Assembly: GCF_000276665.1 (NCBI RefSeq)
Contig: NW_004955487.1
Coordinates: 7,982,307-8,046,306, forward strand
DNA from: Chinchilla lanigera
Taxonomy: Eukaryota; Chordata; Mammalia; Rodentia; Chinchillidae
Reading direction: 5' to 3'
DNA length: 64,000 bases
Shown one piece after another: positions 35,882 through 48,232 of the stretch (its first letter is position 1; each line of letters opens with the position of its first letter). The notes beneath the pieces were generated by a model. That model did no database searches, was not told the DNA's origin, and saw only the letters and a program-made list of their open reading frames with translations. The position numbers and the translations under genes are program-made.

Positions 35882-38800
35882 CATTAGAAGTTGGAAATGT
35901 TTCCAGATGATTTGGTTAAAGAAATAAAAACCTGATGTCTTCTCCTCAGTCCTAAAAGTATACAAATGTTGACCAAATGTTCAAAATGAAATTTGATGTA
36001 AAATTCAAGGATCCACAGAGTAATTCAGACTGATCTGCTAATTTTTTCTTCTAATATATTTAATTTAGAAATAAGTCTCTGAGGCTATGTTTCCTTGATA
36101 TTTGTACAGGTTTATGACATATATTGTGATGTGTTAGTTCATGTACACATTGAGAAATAATCAATGCTATTAGTAGCCAATCCATTATCTTCTAACTTTT
36201 ATTATTCTGTTATAATGATTAGAGTCAAATTCATCTTGCCTATTGTGAGAAATATAATACATTATTTTTAATAGTATTCATCATTTTACACCATAAGGAA
36301 TGAGTTTTACTAGGATGGCAATAAGGTGAATTGATAACCAAAATTGTGCTTAGGAAATTTCATAAACAGAATCGTGTTCTAATTCCTCATACCCATGATC
36401 ATACAATTAGATGAAAATCCAATTTGAATGTTACTAAATATTTATTAAATACCCATGTATATCTAACACTTTTATAGCTTGAGAATATATAAATAGTAAT
36501 AAGATATATTTGTCTGTCTTTAATATCTACTTCCCTGTAGTGTAGGAAGTAAATTTGCTTTTATTACCTTAATAGACAGAAACCAACTGTTGTCTGGAGA
36601 TATTAATAACCTAAGTGAATCACTTACATTTCTATATGTTGTAAGTTGTATAATTTGATGATTCCTATTATCAAATTCCCAGTTTAGGCTTTGTTTGCCA
36701 TATCCGAAGTTGATATTCTTTATCATCTTTTGAGCTGTGATTCACAAACTATTCAGAAGAATTCCTGAGCAACTGGGAACCACTGGATGGTTCTCTGGCA
36801 TAGTGTTACCAGGTAGATGACCTTTCTATAATGGTGGAATGTCTGTACAGATCAATGCATTATCCACTCCCACATATGGCAGAGTTCATGATGAGGTGTT
36901 GGTATTCCCAAGGAATGAAACTGAATTAAGTTTCCCAAGGAAACTGAATTATTCCCACGGAATAAACTGAATTCCTGTATTAACCATAGTTATTTTTTGT
37001 ACATTTTGATAGCTACATGTGGCTAGTAAGTCATCATTTTTACTTAATCACAGGAAAATAAAGCACCTACTTTTATAAAAATACCTGGATGAATCATGAC
37101 TCACACAAAGCACACCAAATTAGTGATTAACTCCAAAATTAGAACCTAATTCTACTGAACTGAAATGCTGACTGAACTAGTCCCCAAATCCCAGAGGACA
37201 TTCTTTTGACCATTAGGGCACTTGGGTGAAAACATTTGAGAAAATGATTATATTTTTCTATTTATTAATTTTGATCTCCAGTTACAGACTACTGAGAGAA
37301 AACAGCAATCATACTTTTAAAATCACGTTGCAATAAGTAGAGCTGGAGCAGAATTTAGCCATCACCAAGTTCAGTGACCTTCTATTCTGAAAATGGGGTG
37401 CCCTTCTTAGGGAAGTTACTGACTTCTGCATGTCTACTGAGATAAGAAACTTCATGTCAAGTTGAGAGTTCAGGTTTGCAGGCCTCAGGTCAGAACTTGA
37501 GACTATCCTAACATGCTCCTACACATCACACCCAGTTAGGCTTCCTGCCAGATATTTTCTTCCACATAGAGAGAGTGAATTCCTCACTTTTTCTTTTCTT
37601 ATATGTTATGGCAGGTATGCACAGCAGCACAAAACATTTAAATGTGAAGGAAAATTGACATTTTGGGATGTCCTCTCTCCACCAAAAAGAAAGAGGAGCA
37701 CTGTGAACAGACGAGCTAACCACAGGCAGGGACTGTCCCGATGGGACGCTGTTGCCGTTGGTACCTGTGAGAAGTTTAGGCATCTCTTGAGGATTCAAAA
37801 AGGACTACTGAGATTTCTCCATAGAGTATTTTGTGGCGTATCCACAGTCGTACTACAAAACAGAGATGACTGTTAGCAGATGTGATGTAGCTAATTTGGA
37901 AACAGACACCGTGCTGTTCATGTCTGTTGTTCACATTGATGAACACGAGTCTCAAGGGCACTGCCTTGAACAGTGGAGCTGATAGTCCTCCTCAAGATTA
38001 CCATAGCAGCTGTCTCCGAAATGTAAGATGTAATATTAAGGGACTATTCCACCTGGAGATGGACATGGTTTTAAAAGCAAAATTATGGACATCATGCATG
38101 TTGAGTGCCTATGGCATGAGAAAGAGAGTGTGAGCCCCTCTTCCACCTCAGGTCATTCCCTTTCAATAGATCAAAAGTCTTATATATAAGAAAGCAGAGA
38201 CTATCTGGACCTGTACTCACAAGATATTTCTTCTTTTGGTTTCCTTAACCAATCTGAGTACCAGTGTTTATATTCTATATTTTATTAGGATAAAATTACA
38301 TATTATCCATTTTCCTACCTGTGACCTAGGAAACCAAATTACCCAAAATTCTCATTGGCATCTGAGCTAACAGAAATAAATTGGACTCTGGCACATGAGA
38401 AATCTTATGCAACACTGTGTTTTACTAACAACCCAAAGCACTGATTAGTCAATACAAAGGCTCAGCAAAGAAAGAAAGATGCCTGATGGCTCAGGCACCT
38501 TCTCTGATATGTCTTCCTCTTTCAGAACTGCACACTTTGCTCCAGAATAACAGACAAGACCTGCAACTGAGGAAATTTTACCTAACACAGTGAGAAGTCT
38601 TTATGTTATAAAATGTGTATTTTATTTTCTTCAAATATAAAAACATGAGATCCATTTATATAAACTAATGATGAACAACTGGCAGATTAAAAATTTGACA
38701 TAACTTCAGAAATTAGAAACCAGGTAACATTACATTTAACAATTAATATGTAGGTTCCTCTATGAAGAAAAAACTGACAAGAAAAGAAAAACACTTCTCC

Positions 38801-40834
38801 CAAAAAGAAACTACAAGGCTAGAGAGATTTTTTTAAAGGGCTTTACAGTTTTGGAGAGATATTTCATGTTCATGGATTAGAAAACATAATATCATTAATA
38901 AATCAATATAATTCCTAAAAATATCTTAAGAGGAAATTCTGTAGAGATTAAAAATCCTTTCTTCTGTGTTATTTCTTTCCATTTATTTATTCCATTTATA
39001 AAACATCTACACTTTATCCTCCAGAGACTAATGTAACTTACATTACTTTATCAAGGGACACAAGCCTCATCTATTGTGAATTTATCCACTGTTAATAATC
39101 CTGTATCCAAGGAAAGACTCTCTTAGGGCATTAGCCAGGTGAAATTTCTTAGTTTACTTACCTGGTGGTCCATTTGACAAGGAGTCTGCCACCTGGCTTC
39201 CTTTTCTTTATTCACTTCAGGGATGCATGGTTCTCAAAAGTGTTAAATGTGTTACATGACAGTTGTTTTAACCTCTTCCTCTCATTTGTTAAAAAAGAAG
39301 ATTCGTGGAATAATATAGCCAGGATTTTTGTACATCACAAATGTCATACTTCTAGCATTGCAGAATGGAAAGGAGAGAGAGATCTGCATTAAGAGAGCTA
39401 ATTAGAAGGTTATTGGAATATTCAACTTCTTTTGCACTTGAAAACTACAAAAGAACTGAAGATTGTGAGTTTCACACCAGTGCCTATGCATGTAGCAAAT
39501 CTGCTAATAGAGATGAAGGGTACACAATGGGCAAGAGGACTGTGAACAAGCAGAAAACAAGCTCATTTTGGTCACAGTGAATTCTGGTTGCCTCTGAGGA
39601 ATATTTGAGGAAATTTTTCATTTATAAAACTTTAAAAAGGAAAAACGAAAGACTCTGTTGCATTATATTAAAAATAAGACATGGATTTTATACAGGCAAG
39701 ATAAACTCTTGAAATATTTGAACTTCCCAACATGGTAAATAATATTAGATGTAAAATTTACAGAGATGATGGCATAATATTGCCTGAGCTTGAGTAATTC
39801 ATTTGATAGTTGGCTTTTCTTATAAATTTGTGTATATATGCATATGGCTGAGAGAGAGACAGACAGACAGGGAGAGAGAGAGGGAAGATTGATTTCACTG
39901 ATGATGATTGTCAGCCTCTTAAACTCAAGAAAAACTATTCAACTTTAATCCTAATTTGTTGGATCCTGTATTGTTCTGGGAGTTTCATGCTTATTCTGAA
40001 CATGCATGAACAAATATAGGAAACTGTAATTTCTATTATAAATCAAAACTGATAAAAGTGGCCATGATTTATGGGAAATGAGTGTAGTGTATGTGCTGTT
40101 CTTTTATGGCCTTTATATTTCCAGCTGCCCAAAAAGTGCCCCTTTATTTCATGCCATCCAGCTGTCAGCCTGGAAAGAACTGAGGAGAAGGATGATAGAA
40201 TGAATGTACAGTGCATCTGGCATTTGTGTCCTTTTGATAGAAAAGGTGAAGATGGGTTAAAATCTCTTCTCCTTTTTTGATGAAAAGCTCAGAATGAGGC
40301 CTTTTTACAAAAACAATATCCAAGACTTCCTACTCTAAAAAAAGTCATCTCCTCCAGGGAGACTTTCATTCCAAGGATGTAAAACCATCCAAAACATTAG
40401 ATGCTGATTAAAATGAAAATTAGGTAAAAATTTCCAAATTTGAAAAAAACTACATAAACTATAGAAGATTAAAGAATAAAGAAATCTTTGCCTATTTACC
40501 TGTTTTCTAATTCATAATATCATCAAAAAACAGAAGACAGAAATGTGTCCAAACTTTGTCTAGTCCAGTAGCTAACAGACTAAGCATTAGCTTATAAATG
40601 CTTCATTTCTTCAGTTTTTTCTAATGAGTTTTTAAATTTCTCAATATAGAAAACAGATTTGCAATTCTAAATTGCAGAAACAAAGCCATGATATTTTAAG
40701 ATGTCAGCTCCATTTTGATTCTCAAATTGAGATTCTCAATAAAATTTTGGAAATTACCCATTGTCAGTCTTTTTCATTAGTGTAACAAAGTGGGTGAGAC
40801 TGGGTCATTTCCAAAGAACAAATATGATGTTTTT
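35882..40834. other. No gene recognised; small local repeats
   Basis: This is the longest stretch without a called element. It contains a three-copy degenerate repeat at 36905-36976 and a GA/CAGA-rich tract at 39850-39885. Frames of 60-90 codons (for example 37526-37798 minus, 37655-37876 plus) lack known motifs. The block 37520-38000 is slightly richer in CpG but has no supported exon. Confidence 0.5.
36905..36976. repeat. Degenerate tandem repeat, three units
   Basis: The word 'ttcccaaggaatgaaactga attaag' and two variants (ttcccaaggaaactgaatta; ttcccacggaataaactgaa) follow each other from 36905, 36932 and 36952. The unit length is 20-27 bases. Confidence 0.8.
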
Positions 40835-40975
40835 AGGTCTTTTCAGAAAATATCCAGAAGTAGAATAGCTGGATCGAATGGGACCTCTAGTCCTAGTTTA
40901 CTGAGGAAAGTCTAAAGTGATTTCCACAGTGGTTTCACCAGCCTGCACTCCCACCAGTAGTGGAAGAAAGATAAT
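40835..40975 (-). mobile_element. Inverted 5' part of an L1 insertion
   Basis: 'agaatagctggatcgaatgg', 'gatttccacagtggtttcac' and 'gcactcccaccagtagtgg' are the antisense of L1 3'-terminal sequence equivalent to 51020-51135. The segment stops just before the sense-oriented L1 3' end on its right, as expected for twin priming. Confidence 0.8.
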
Positions 40976-41515
40976 CTCGAGACTTTTATAGGAAAATGGA
41001 CACAACTAGAGACCATTCTATAAGTGAAATAAATCAGACCTGCATATGTAAACACTCTATTATCTCTAGTGTAAGAATCTGAAAGACTGGATAAAATCTA
41101 GGAGGTACAATTGACATTGTGAAATGGAAGGAAATTGCTCAAAAGGAAAGAACAACTGGGATGAGGGAAAAGAGAAAAGAAAGAAGGGGAAATTTTATAT
41201 ATGTATATATGTGTGTGTGTGTGTGTGTGTGTATACATAAGATAGCTAACATAGTTGTACTACTGACTTTTATTGCTGTATTGAAATGAACAAATAATAT
41301 TTAAGTGTATCATCAGTCTTACATGTCTATATTTGTTTATCTGAGTATCCAAATTGAGGATATCAATGTGTAATACAACAACCATTGCTAATTTCCTATC
41401 ACCTTGTCTGAGATTCTGTATTACTTGTATTGTTTTTGTGTTATTTTCTAAATGTATGTGTGTTTGTTAAGATGTTTTCGTTCTTTTATCTTTAAAATTA
41501 AAAAAATGAATAGAG
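40976..41515 (+). mobile_element. L1 3' end, sense part of the same insertion
   Basis: It starts at 'acttttataggaaaatggac' (equivalent to position 1 of the window), contains a (TG)n run at 41209-41233 and ends 'atctttaaaattaaaaaaat'. It aligns by eye over about 500 bases with 1-487. Confidence 0.85.
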
Positions 41516-42254
41516 TTATTTCTGACAATGCTGAAGGCTAGTATATGCAAGACCAACATGCCGATGTCTGGGGTCTGCTCAAGATCCCTCCTTGCTGTGA
41601 TTTTACAAAGTTGCAGGAGGAAGAGCAAGCTCTCCCCAAACTGTTCCACACCTCTTTTTAAATTCTCCTAAACCCATTCACAAAGAAAAAGCTTTTATGG
41701 CTTAATCACATTTTAAATACCCTACATCTCAATAAGATTACAGTATATAAATCTGATATTTGGAAGATAGAGATTGGAGTCATAATGCCCACTTACCTCA
41801 GTGTTTCTCCCAAGCTGGTAACAAGACCAATATATGGATTAACAGAAATAGAATTTTCATAATCCATTGTACAGTGTTCATGGCAATAGTCTGGGGAGAT
41901 ATGCAATAGCTTTTTGTGTTTCAGCATCATTAACAGTCCAGTGCTCTACTTTGTCATGACTGAGTACAATTATCATTATCATTACTACTACTACTATTAT
42001 TATTACTATTGCTATTACTAGAAAGTTCTGGTGCTGAGTCTAAATCTTTCAACTCAAACCAAATTTGATTTCCTAGAAAAAAATGCATATTTAGTTTTCA
42101 AACTTTTGAAACCTTCACTGTTCTAGTATTCTCCTTCTACCACATTTTTAGAATCATCCCTACTTTGGTTCTTTCTCTCTGAATTATCTTCACTTTATTT
42201 AAATATTTCTTAAAATACATTCTCTAAAAATATAAGAATAATACCTCATGGTTT
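41516..42254. other. No gene; trinucleotide-rich tract
   Basis: A degenerate (ATT/ACT)n tract lies at 41972-42022. The 60-codon minus frame at 41467-41649 is not supported. Confidence 0.55.
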
Positions 42255-42560
42255 CTCTTTCTTGAGTGTCTTTAGTTGTGCTGTGCTGATGTGCTGTGGC
42301 CTTGATGTCCTGAACCTATTCAAACATTGGTCCTTCATTGTTATTTTCACTTGGAGAAGAGCCAGGGTTTGCCAAGTGCCTGATCCGGTAAATAAGGTGG
42401 ATAAGGACACAGCATCATATTTTCACAGACCTGCTTTCCATCAGATGGCACTCAGCAGCAACTTTCACAAATTACTTTTAATCACCCCTCATAAAGATAC
42501 TCAGGAAAAAAACTTTCAGAGCTTCTTTAGAGAATGGCAAAAACAATGAATAAGTGTGCG
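42255..42560 (-). pseudogene. Mariner transposase relic, second copy
   Basis: This matches the copy at 7880-8160 base for base over many words. Examples are 'gagtgtctttagttgtgctg' vs 'gagagtctttagttctgttg', 'cttgatgtcctgaa' in both, 'ataaggtggataaggacaca gca' vs 'ataaggcggatgaggacaca gca', and 'atcagatggcactcagcagc' vs 'attggatgccactttgcagc'. The orientation is the same. It is more decayed, and the catalytic region is broken by indels. A 95-codon plus-strand frame over it is a shadow. Confidence 0.72.
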
Positions 42561-42759
42561 TTAATCCAACTGGACAACTTTGACATGATTCATGGCAATG
42601 TGTCTTTTACTGTACTGTATTTTTGAGATTTAAACACTTTATTTTTTATCAGCTCTTGGACACAGAATATTCCATTGGATGGCCTTGGGATCCACATGTT
42701 TTTCATGCACGCATGGAATACAATATTCTTGGGAACAGAGAACAAGGTAGGTCACACAA

Positions 42760-43803
42760 CTAATCTTAACAAAGTTAAGATATTTGAAACATCAGTTATC
42801 TTTTCAGACAAAAGCATTATAAAACTAAGAATCAATTACAGAAATTATCATAGAAAATTTTCAAATATGTGGAAATTGGAAAACTTGCTCCTTAACAGCT
42901 ACAGAGTCAAACAAGATATTTGAAAGGAATTGAAAGATATCTACAAAACTGGAGGACAATGCACAAAACCTTTTGAGATGCAACAAGTTTATGGTATCAA
43001 ATGTGTTTAAGGAAAAATAAAAATGATCTCAGACACCTATGTTGCATTAAAGGAAGCTGTGAAAAGAAAAACTAAATCCAAAGTTAAAAGAAAAAGAAAA
43101 CAATGAAGAATAGAGGAGAAATGAGTGAAATAAGTGAAAAAGCTTAGCAAAATTAATAGGTTAAAAAGCTATAAGAACTGACAAACCTTTAAGTAGACTA
43201 AGAAAAGAGAGAGCTAATTGAAATAACATAAGAATTAAAGAGGACACAGTTTTTCTGATGGAAAAACAATTCCAGTGGATCATAACAGACTACTATGAAC
43301 AGTCATACACAAGCACAAAGCCAAAACCTACAGTACAGTCACAAAAGACAAAAGAAAATGATTCAAAGCATACTACTGAGAATCTGTCAAATCCTAAAAG
43401 AAAAAAAATGAGAGGAGAAACAATATAACTACAACAGCAGAAGACAGTAACAAAATGGTTACCTAACAAATTGAATAGAAGAAATGGAAAATTCCCAGAA
43501 ATATAAAGCCTCCCAGGCTAAAATTATGAAAAATTAAAAATTATGAGCATGCCAATAATGAGTAAAGAGACTGAATCATAATTAAAATTATGCCATCAGA
43601 GAAAAATCTAGGATCTCATTACTACATAGCTGAATTCTACCAAACACTTGAAATCCTAACACTAATATTCTCTAACTCTTCCCAAAAACTGAAGCGGAAG
43701 GGAAAACCTCTAAAACCATTTTATAAGGTTAGAATTAACCATATACCAAAGCCAGACACTGTCAAAAAGAAAACTACAGGTCAACCACAGTGAATACAGA
43801 TGA
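42760..43803 (+). pseudogene. L1 ORF2 relic (endonuclease end to RT start)
   Basis: Sense L1 with the order 'aattacagaaattatcatag', 'tcaaatatgtggaaattgga aaac', 'gactactatgaacagtcata', 'aatgagtaaagagactgaat', 'tgaattctaccaaacacttg' and 'aactacaggtcaac'. The frame 43590-43793 is the RT N-terminal region (ending near 'PKPDTVKK'). It is truncated on both sides and has stops elsewhere. The stretch 42561-42759 is unassigned. Confidence 0.82.
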
Positions 43804-44302
43804 AGATAGCTTGAGCAAACCATCCACGGTGTCTTATACTTCAGTGAGTTCACTGTACACCTGACTTAGCCAGAGTAAAAACTTGACGGATTTAAATGCA
43901 CAGTGTTTCTATTTGTAGAGACCCTTCAACAAAAACAATAGCTATTGAAGAATGTAGAAAGCACTCTGCACTTTACATTGATAATAGTGATATCTATTTG
44001 AGATGTTACTGCTTATTTACTATTGGTAAGACATGGGATATAAGTAATGAATAAAGGAGTTTGGTATAGTGTCCACCACAACAACATTTGCTCCTACATG
44101 CCTGCCCTCCCGCCCATGCCAATTCATCTACTTATATACCGATGCCTTTATTCCAGAATCACCTCTCAGTTCAGTCTCTCCTTGATCTCCACCTATAATT
44201 CATCAATTCCTACTGTCTGTGTCTTATTCTAACCCATGCAAATACTGACAATGGCCACAAAAACTCTACTGTATTAATTGGCTTGTGGATTTGTCTTTAC
44301 AA
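43804..44302. other. No feature recognised
   Basis: No repeat or coding signal could be assigned. Confidence 0.45.
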
Positions 44303-45212
44303 ATGCAAATGCCAGGATTCTTTTTTTTATTTATTTTAAAGAGTAAAAGAAGGATAACATAATAATAGGAGGGGCTTACCAAATTACAGACAAAGTAGCA
44401 AAAAATTATCAATGGTTATTGTTTTACATATTGTTATCTATAAGATAGTTTCTCAGGAAAACAAATAGACAAATGATAGTGAGTTACAGACAAAAGAGGT
44501 AGGAGATNNNNNNNNNNNNNNNNNNNNNNNNNNNNNNNNNNNNNNNNNNNNNNNNNNNNNNNNNNNNNNNNNNNNNNNNNNNNNNNNNNNNNNNNNNNNN
44601 NNNNNNNNNNNNNNNNNNNNNNNNNNNNNNNNNNNNNNNNNNNNNNNNNNNNNNNNNNNNNNNNNNNNNNNNNNNNNNNNNNNNNNNNNNNNNNNNNNNN
44701 NNNNNNNNNNNNNNNNNNNNNNNNNNNNNNNNNNNNNNNNNNNNNNNNNNNNNNNNNNNNNNNNNNNNNNNNNNNNNNNNNNNNNNNNNNNNNNNNNNNN
44801 NNNNNNNNNNNNNNNNNNNNNNNNNNNNNNNNNNNNNNNNNNNNNNNNNNNNNNNNNNNNNNNNNNNNNNNNNNNNNNNNNNNNNNNNNNNNNNNNNNNN
44901 NNNNNNNNNNNNNNNNNNNNNNNNNNNNNNNNNNNNNNNNNNNNNNNNNNNNNNNNNNNNNNNNNNNNNNNNNNNNNNNNNNATGGCTTCCAGTGAGTCT
45001 CTGCAGGTATTGTGCAAGGTCCTCCTGGTTTACAGCTTCTGAGCAGCTCTCCTGACCCCAGTCCACTGGACCTCTGACTCCGTGGGCTTAGTCTGCATTC
45101 TCATGTTCTCTGAGTCCTTGTTCAGCAGCTGCTCCTCCGCTGGCTCTGGACCTTTCCGGTTCTCAATGGCAGGAGCAAGAGTGGCCCGTTGTATGCAAAT
45201 GCCAGGATTCTT
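44303..45212 (-). mobile_element. Retrocopy or retroposon with 20-bp target-site duplication, interrupted by N gap
   Basis: The 20-bp word 'atgcaaatgccaggattctt' is identical at 44303-44322 and 45193-45212. The insert 44323-45192 begins on the plus strand with a T-rich run (antisense A-rich tail), so the copied RNA lies on the minus strand, and 475 N lie inside. The 5' end (45192 down to about 45025) has a minus-strand frame of about 50 codons, rich in Glu, Lys and Gln, that ends at a stop. I do not recognise this protein. The 3' end shares words with 27966-28145. It may be a processed pseudogene or an unnamed repeat family. Confidence 0.7.
44508..44982. other. Assembly gap (475 N)
   Basis: The run of N is inside the retrocopy. 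Any long frame crossing it is an artefact. Confidence 1.
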
Positions 45213-45424
45213 AAGATAGGAAACATATCTTATCTGACCTCACACATTTGGTGTAACTTAGTGTTATGTTTAGAGTTGATTAAGCACGTACATGTAGTTA
45301 AAATAAAGGACAATGCTGATAGAAAGAAACCTTAACATTTTGTGAGCAGTATTCCTTGGAAATAAAAGAATGCATTTGGTAGAGTACTGGGCTTTAAAAT
45401 TTTTTTATATCTTATAGTCTACAA

Positions 45425-45783
45425 CATTGTTCCGCAGCCTTTTTGGCACCAGGGACCAGATACATGGAAGACAATATTTCCATGGATCTGGGTTGAGTGG
45501 GCGGTGGGAGTGGAAGTAGAGAAAGCTGCAAGTGCTTCAAGGAGCAGCAACCTAGACCACTTCAATGAATGTGCTATTCACAGTACAGCTCGTGCTCTTA
45601 TGAGAATCCAGGGCCCAATTTACGGAAGGTGGGACTCAAGCACTGATGAAACCCATGAGAAGCAGTTGTAAATACCGATGAAGCTTTGATCTCTTTCCTC
45701 TTGCTAACCTACTGCTGTATGGTCTGGTCGCTAACAGAACATGAGCTATCACTTTTCTGTGGCTCAGGGGTTGGGGACCTCTG
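45425..45783 (+). mobile_element. hAT-type non-autonomous DNA transposon, old
   Basis: The left end 'cattgttccgcagccttttt ggcaccagggacc' and the right end 'ggttggggacctctg' are decayed inverted copies of a 'cagtggtccccaacc' type terminus. The inner 'tggaagacaatatttccatgg' and 'cttatgagaatcc' also fit this widespread mammalian hAT family. The flanking 8-mers no longer match. I do not name the subfamily. Confidence 0.75.
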
Positions 45784-46034
45784 CTCTTGAGTCTCCAAGA
45801 TTATCAGTGAGATATACAGGCCTCTCTGCAAGGCAGCAGTGCTTGGTGAAGTTTCCTCATCATGGAAATTCTTCACTGGCATTCCCAACTTCCCACAAGG
45901 ACATTGAATACCATAAGGAGCTTTCCTTCACTATTCCAGAAAGTTCTGTTGTATTTGAGAGAAATCCTTGAGTTTGCCTCCAGTGGGCACCATTCACCAT
46001 GACATGCTGTCATTGCTTTATAGTGTATTTTACT

Positions 46035-46100
46035 TTATTTCCCCCTGTGATACTAGGGATTGAGCTCATGGTCTTTGCACTGAGCTACCTGCCCTACATT
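46035..46100 (-). mobile_element. ID-type SINE fragment next to microsatellite
   Basis: 'gatactagggattgagctca tgg' and 'gcactgagctacctg' are the antisense B and A boxes of an old ID-type SINE. The microsatellite follows at its outer end. 45784-46034 holds no recognised feature. Confidence 0.65.
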
Positions 46101-46103
46101 TCT

Positions 46104-46107
46104 ATCC

Positions 46108-46152
<45 letters not shown>

Positions 46153-46224
46153 TATCTATAATCTATCTCTATCTATCTCTATCTCTATATCTATTTATCT
46201 ATCTATCTATCTATCTATCTATCA
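46104..46224. repeat. (TATC)n microsatellite
   Basis: Mostly perfect tatc units, with interruptions at 46150-46195 (attatctataatctatctct). The frame 45999-46268 translates this repeat and is not a gene. Confidence 0.97.
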
Positions 46225-46435
46225 TTATTCATCAGTGCCTGGGACTGAACCCAGGGTCATCTCACTAAACTACATCTTATTCTTTCTTTATTTTTTATTT
46301 TGAGATAATGTCTCATTAAGAGGCTAACTTGTCCCCCTTAATCACTAATCTGTCCTGAATGGACTAAAACTTCTAATCATTCCGCCTCTGCCTCCCACAT
46401 ACCTGAGATTTTAGATGTACATTGCAACCCCAGAT
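46225..46435 (-). mobile_element. B1-ID composite SINE, old
   Basis: Read from the right on the minus strand, a B1 half ('gcctcccacatacctgagat' antisense, 46285-46430) precedes an ID-like half ('ctgggactgaacccagggtc' antisense, 46228-46270). This order is the same as in the composite SINE at 24.1 kb. Confidence 0.65.
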
Positions 46436-46638
46436 ACATAACTTCCTTTCAAAAGTTTTTTTTGTAAACTATTGGCAGGACAGAGAAAGGCAGGAATTGT
46501 GGTTTGAAAACCAAGCAGTGTCAAGGCTGTGGTGGATGAGGTCAGCTAACATTTAGTGAATTGAATACAGAAATTTCAGCTGTCATTTCTTTTCCATAAC
46601 TTGTCAGCAGTGACAGAAGAGGATGGTGTGCATGTTTT

Positions 46639-47036
46639 GTGTCTGAATGTCTTATGGCTCATGTCTCAAAGTCCCCCAAAGCCTCATGTGGTCACAGGTG
46701 GGGCTTTTTCAGAGGTGACTGGATCCAGAGTGTGTGAATTGGGAATTGATTGGTGGTACAACGCTAGGCTCAAGGGCACTGGGATTAAAATGTGAGTGCT
46801 CCTTACCTGAGTCGACTGGATAAGACACAAGTGATGGAAAGAACTGTGGTCAGCCCTGGTTGCTCTGCTACTTTTTTGCCCACTGTGAACTGCTTTTCCT
46901 CTGTGATGCCACCCTACCTTGGAGCCAGCTGACAATGGACTGAAACCTCTACAAACTGTGAGCTAAATGAGCTTCTCCCCCTTCAATTTTGGATGCTGGG
47001 TGTTTTGTCTGAGGAATTAGAAAAAGTAACTAACAC
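46639..47036 (+). mobile_element. MaLR-type LTR
   Basis: It starts 'tgtgtctgaatgtcttatgg', has 'gtgactggatccagagtgtg', 'ttggagccagctgacaatgg actg' and 'gtgagctaaatgagcttctc', and ends 'gaaaaagtaactaacaca'. It shares 'ccttggagccagctga' and 'gagctaaat' with the LTR at 3.8 kb, which supports a related family. The 83-codon minus frame is an LTR shadow. Confidence 0.8.
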
Positions 47037-47893
47037 AGCTTGTACACATGGGGTTGCATGGGCACCATGATTACACTATAAATCAGTGCACACATGCAGA
47101 CACACTGTGCAACAGCTGTTACCACCTATCTCTACTCAACACTAAGAGCAGCATGTCAAAAATCAGTCATTGCACTTTGGCCATAACTTCATAGAAATAT
47201 TTAAAATCTCACCCAGAGGCTATTTTGATGCATCAACGTAGTGTGGATGCTTACATTTTGATACCTTTGTTAGAAAGGCAGGCCCATTACACTGAAATCA
47301 TGCTTTAAATATGTATGCCTCATCTGACTGTCAAACACAATTAGAAAGTTTAGAAATAACTATGTGGGAACCTTTTTTAGGCAAAGTAGGAGAAACTCAA
47401 ATTAGTCACACCATTCTTTTATGGGTTCATAATGCCCATCTGTGAAAACTTACAACCCATTAGAATTAAAATGTCTACGTTATGGAACAAAGGAGTACCA
47501 AGAAAATATTCCAAAAATGAAAGCAAAAATCTCTGAGAATTAATTTATTTACAGCATGAATAATTTAATATCCACCTCAGATTTAATTACAAGCCATGGC
47601 CAATTAACTAATTTAGTAACAATGTGTAAATAATGGATAATTTCTATGCTCCAGATGAAACTTTAGAATTACTATAGTACTCCAAGTAGTATAAATAATG
47701 ACATTGTTTTCTCAAATATTTCTGACAATGAAATTGAATATTGTTAGGGGAATTTAGTGTGCATTTTTAAATTTTTTTTTGCTTTATAACTGGAATTGAC
47801 TATAAACTTGCCATAGAATTTTCTTCTACACTCTGGGAAAAAATTAGAAAGCTATTAGTGAGTCCATTTGTCTAGATTGTATTTTTGTTGTAA
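47037..47893. other. No gene recognised
   Basis: AT-rich, unassigned sequence with no frame worth reporting. Confidence 0.5.
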
Positions 47894-48028
47894 CTGGCTA
47901 CAGTTGTTTTTTTTTTTTTTTTTTTTTTGGCTTTTCTCTGGTACCGGGAACCGAACTCACGACCTTGCGCTTGCCAGGCAGGCACTTTTGCCGCTGAGCT
48001 AAATCCCCAGCCCCCTGGCTACAGTTGT
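47894..48028 (-). mobile_element. Young ID-type SINE with 14-bp target-site duplication
   Basis: Its body is nearly the same as the copy at 27.7 kb, with 'ggggctggggatttagctca', 'gagttcggttcccgg' and 'ggtaccagagaaaagcc' on the minus strand. The word 'ctggctacagttgt' flanks it at 47894-47907 and 48015-48028. The plus-strand T run 47907-47927 is its tail. Confidence 0.95.
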
Positions 48029-48074
48029 AATATTGGAAGCTAATATCTGACTTAACAATATGTTAAACAGTGTT

Positions 48075-48232
48075 CTTTATAAACACATTAAGTTCCTACA
48101 ACAATACTTGAAAGTATGCATTATTCTACTACTAGTTTAGTTTGCAGTCCAGAGACAGAGTGGAGAGATCATGCAACCCTAAGTTCACAGTAAGTAGCTG
48201 GAATAAACTCAGAGAAGTTGACTTGAGCCTGC
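48075..48232 (+). mobile_element. MIR SINE, diverged
   Basis: 'cattaagttcctacaacaat' followed by 'gaaagtatgcattattctac', 'tttgcagtccagagacagag' and 'agttcacagtaagtagctgg' follow the MIR core order (acaacaa..., gtaggtattatta, gaaactgag, cagctagtaagtgg). Confidence 0.55.

Noticed and set aside
37526..37998. Overlapping 90- and 73-codon frames in a slightly CpG-richer block, with an acceptor-like 'cttatatgttatggcag'
   Set aside because: No donor, no known motif, and frames on both strands. Not enough for an exon call.
44434..45066. Minus-strand open frame of 210 codons
   Set aside because: Most of it is the N gap. Only short ends are real sequence and they lie in a retrocopy.
46104..46224. Regular short repeats that could suggest an array
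   Set aside because: A tetranucleotide microsatellite with no spacers, so not CRISPR.
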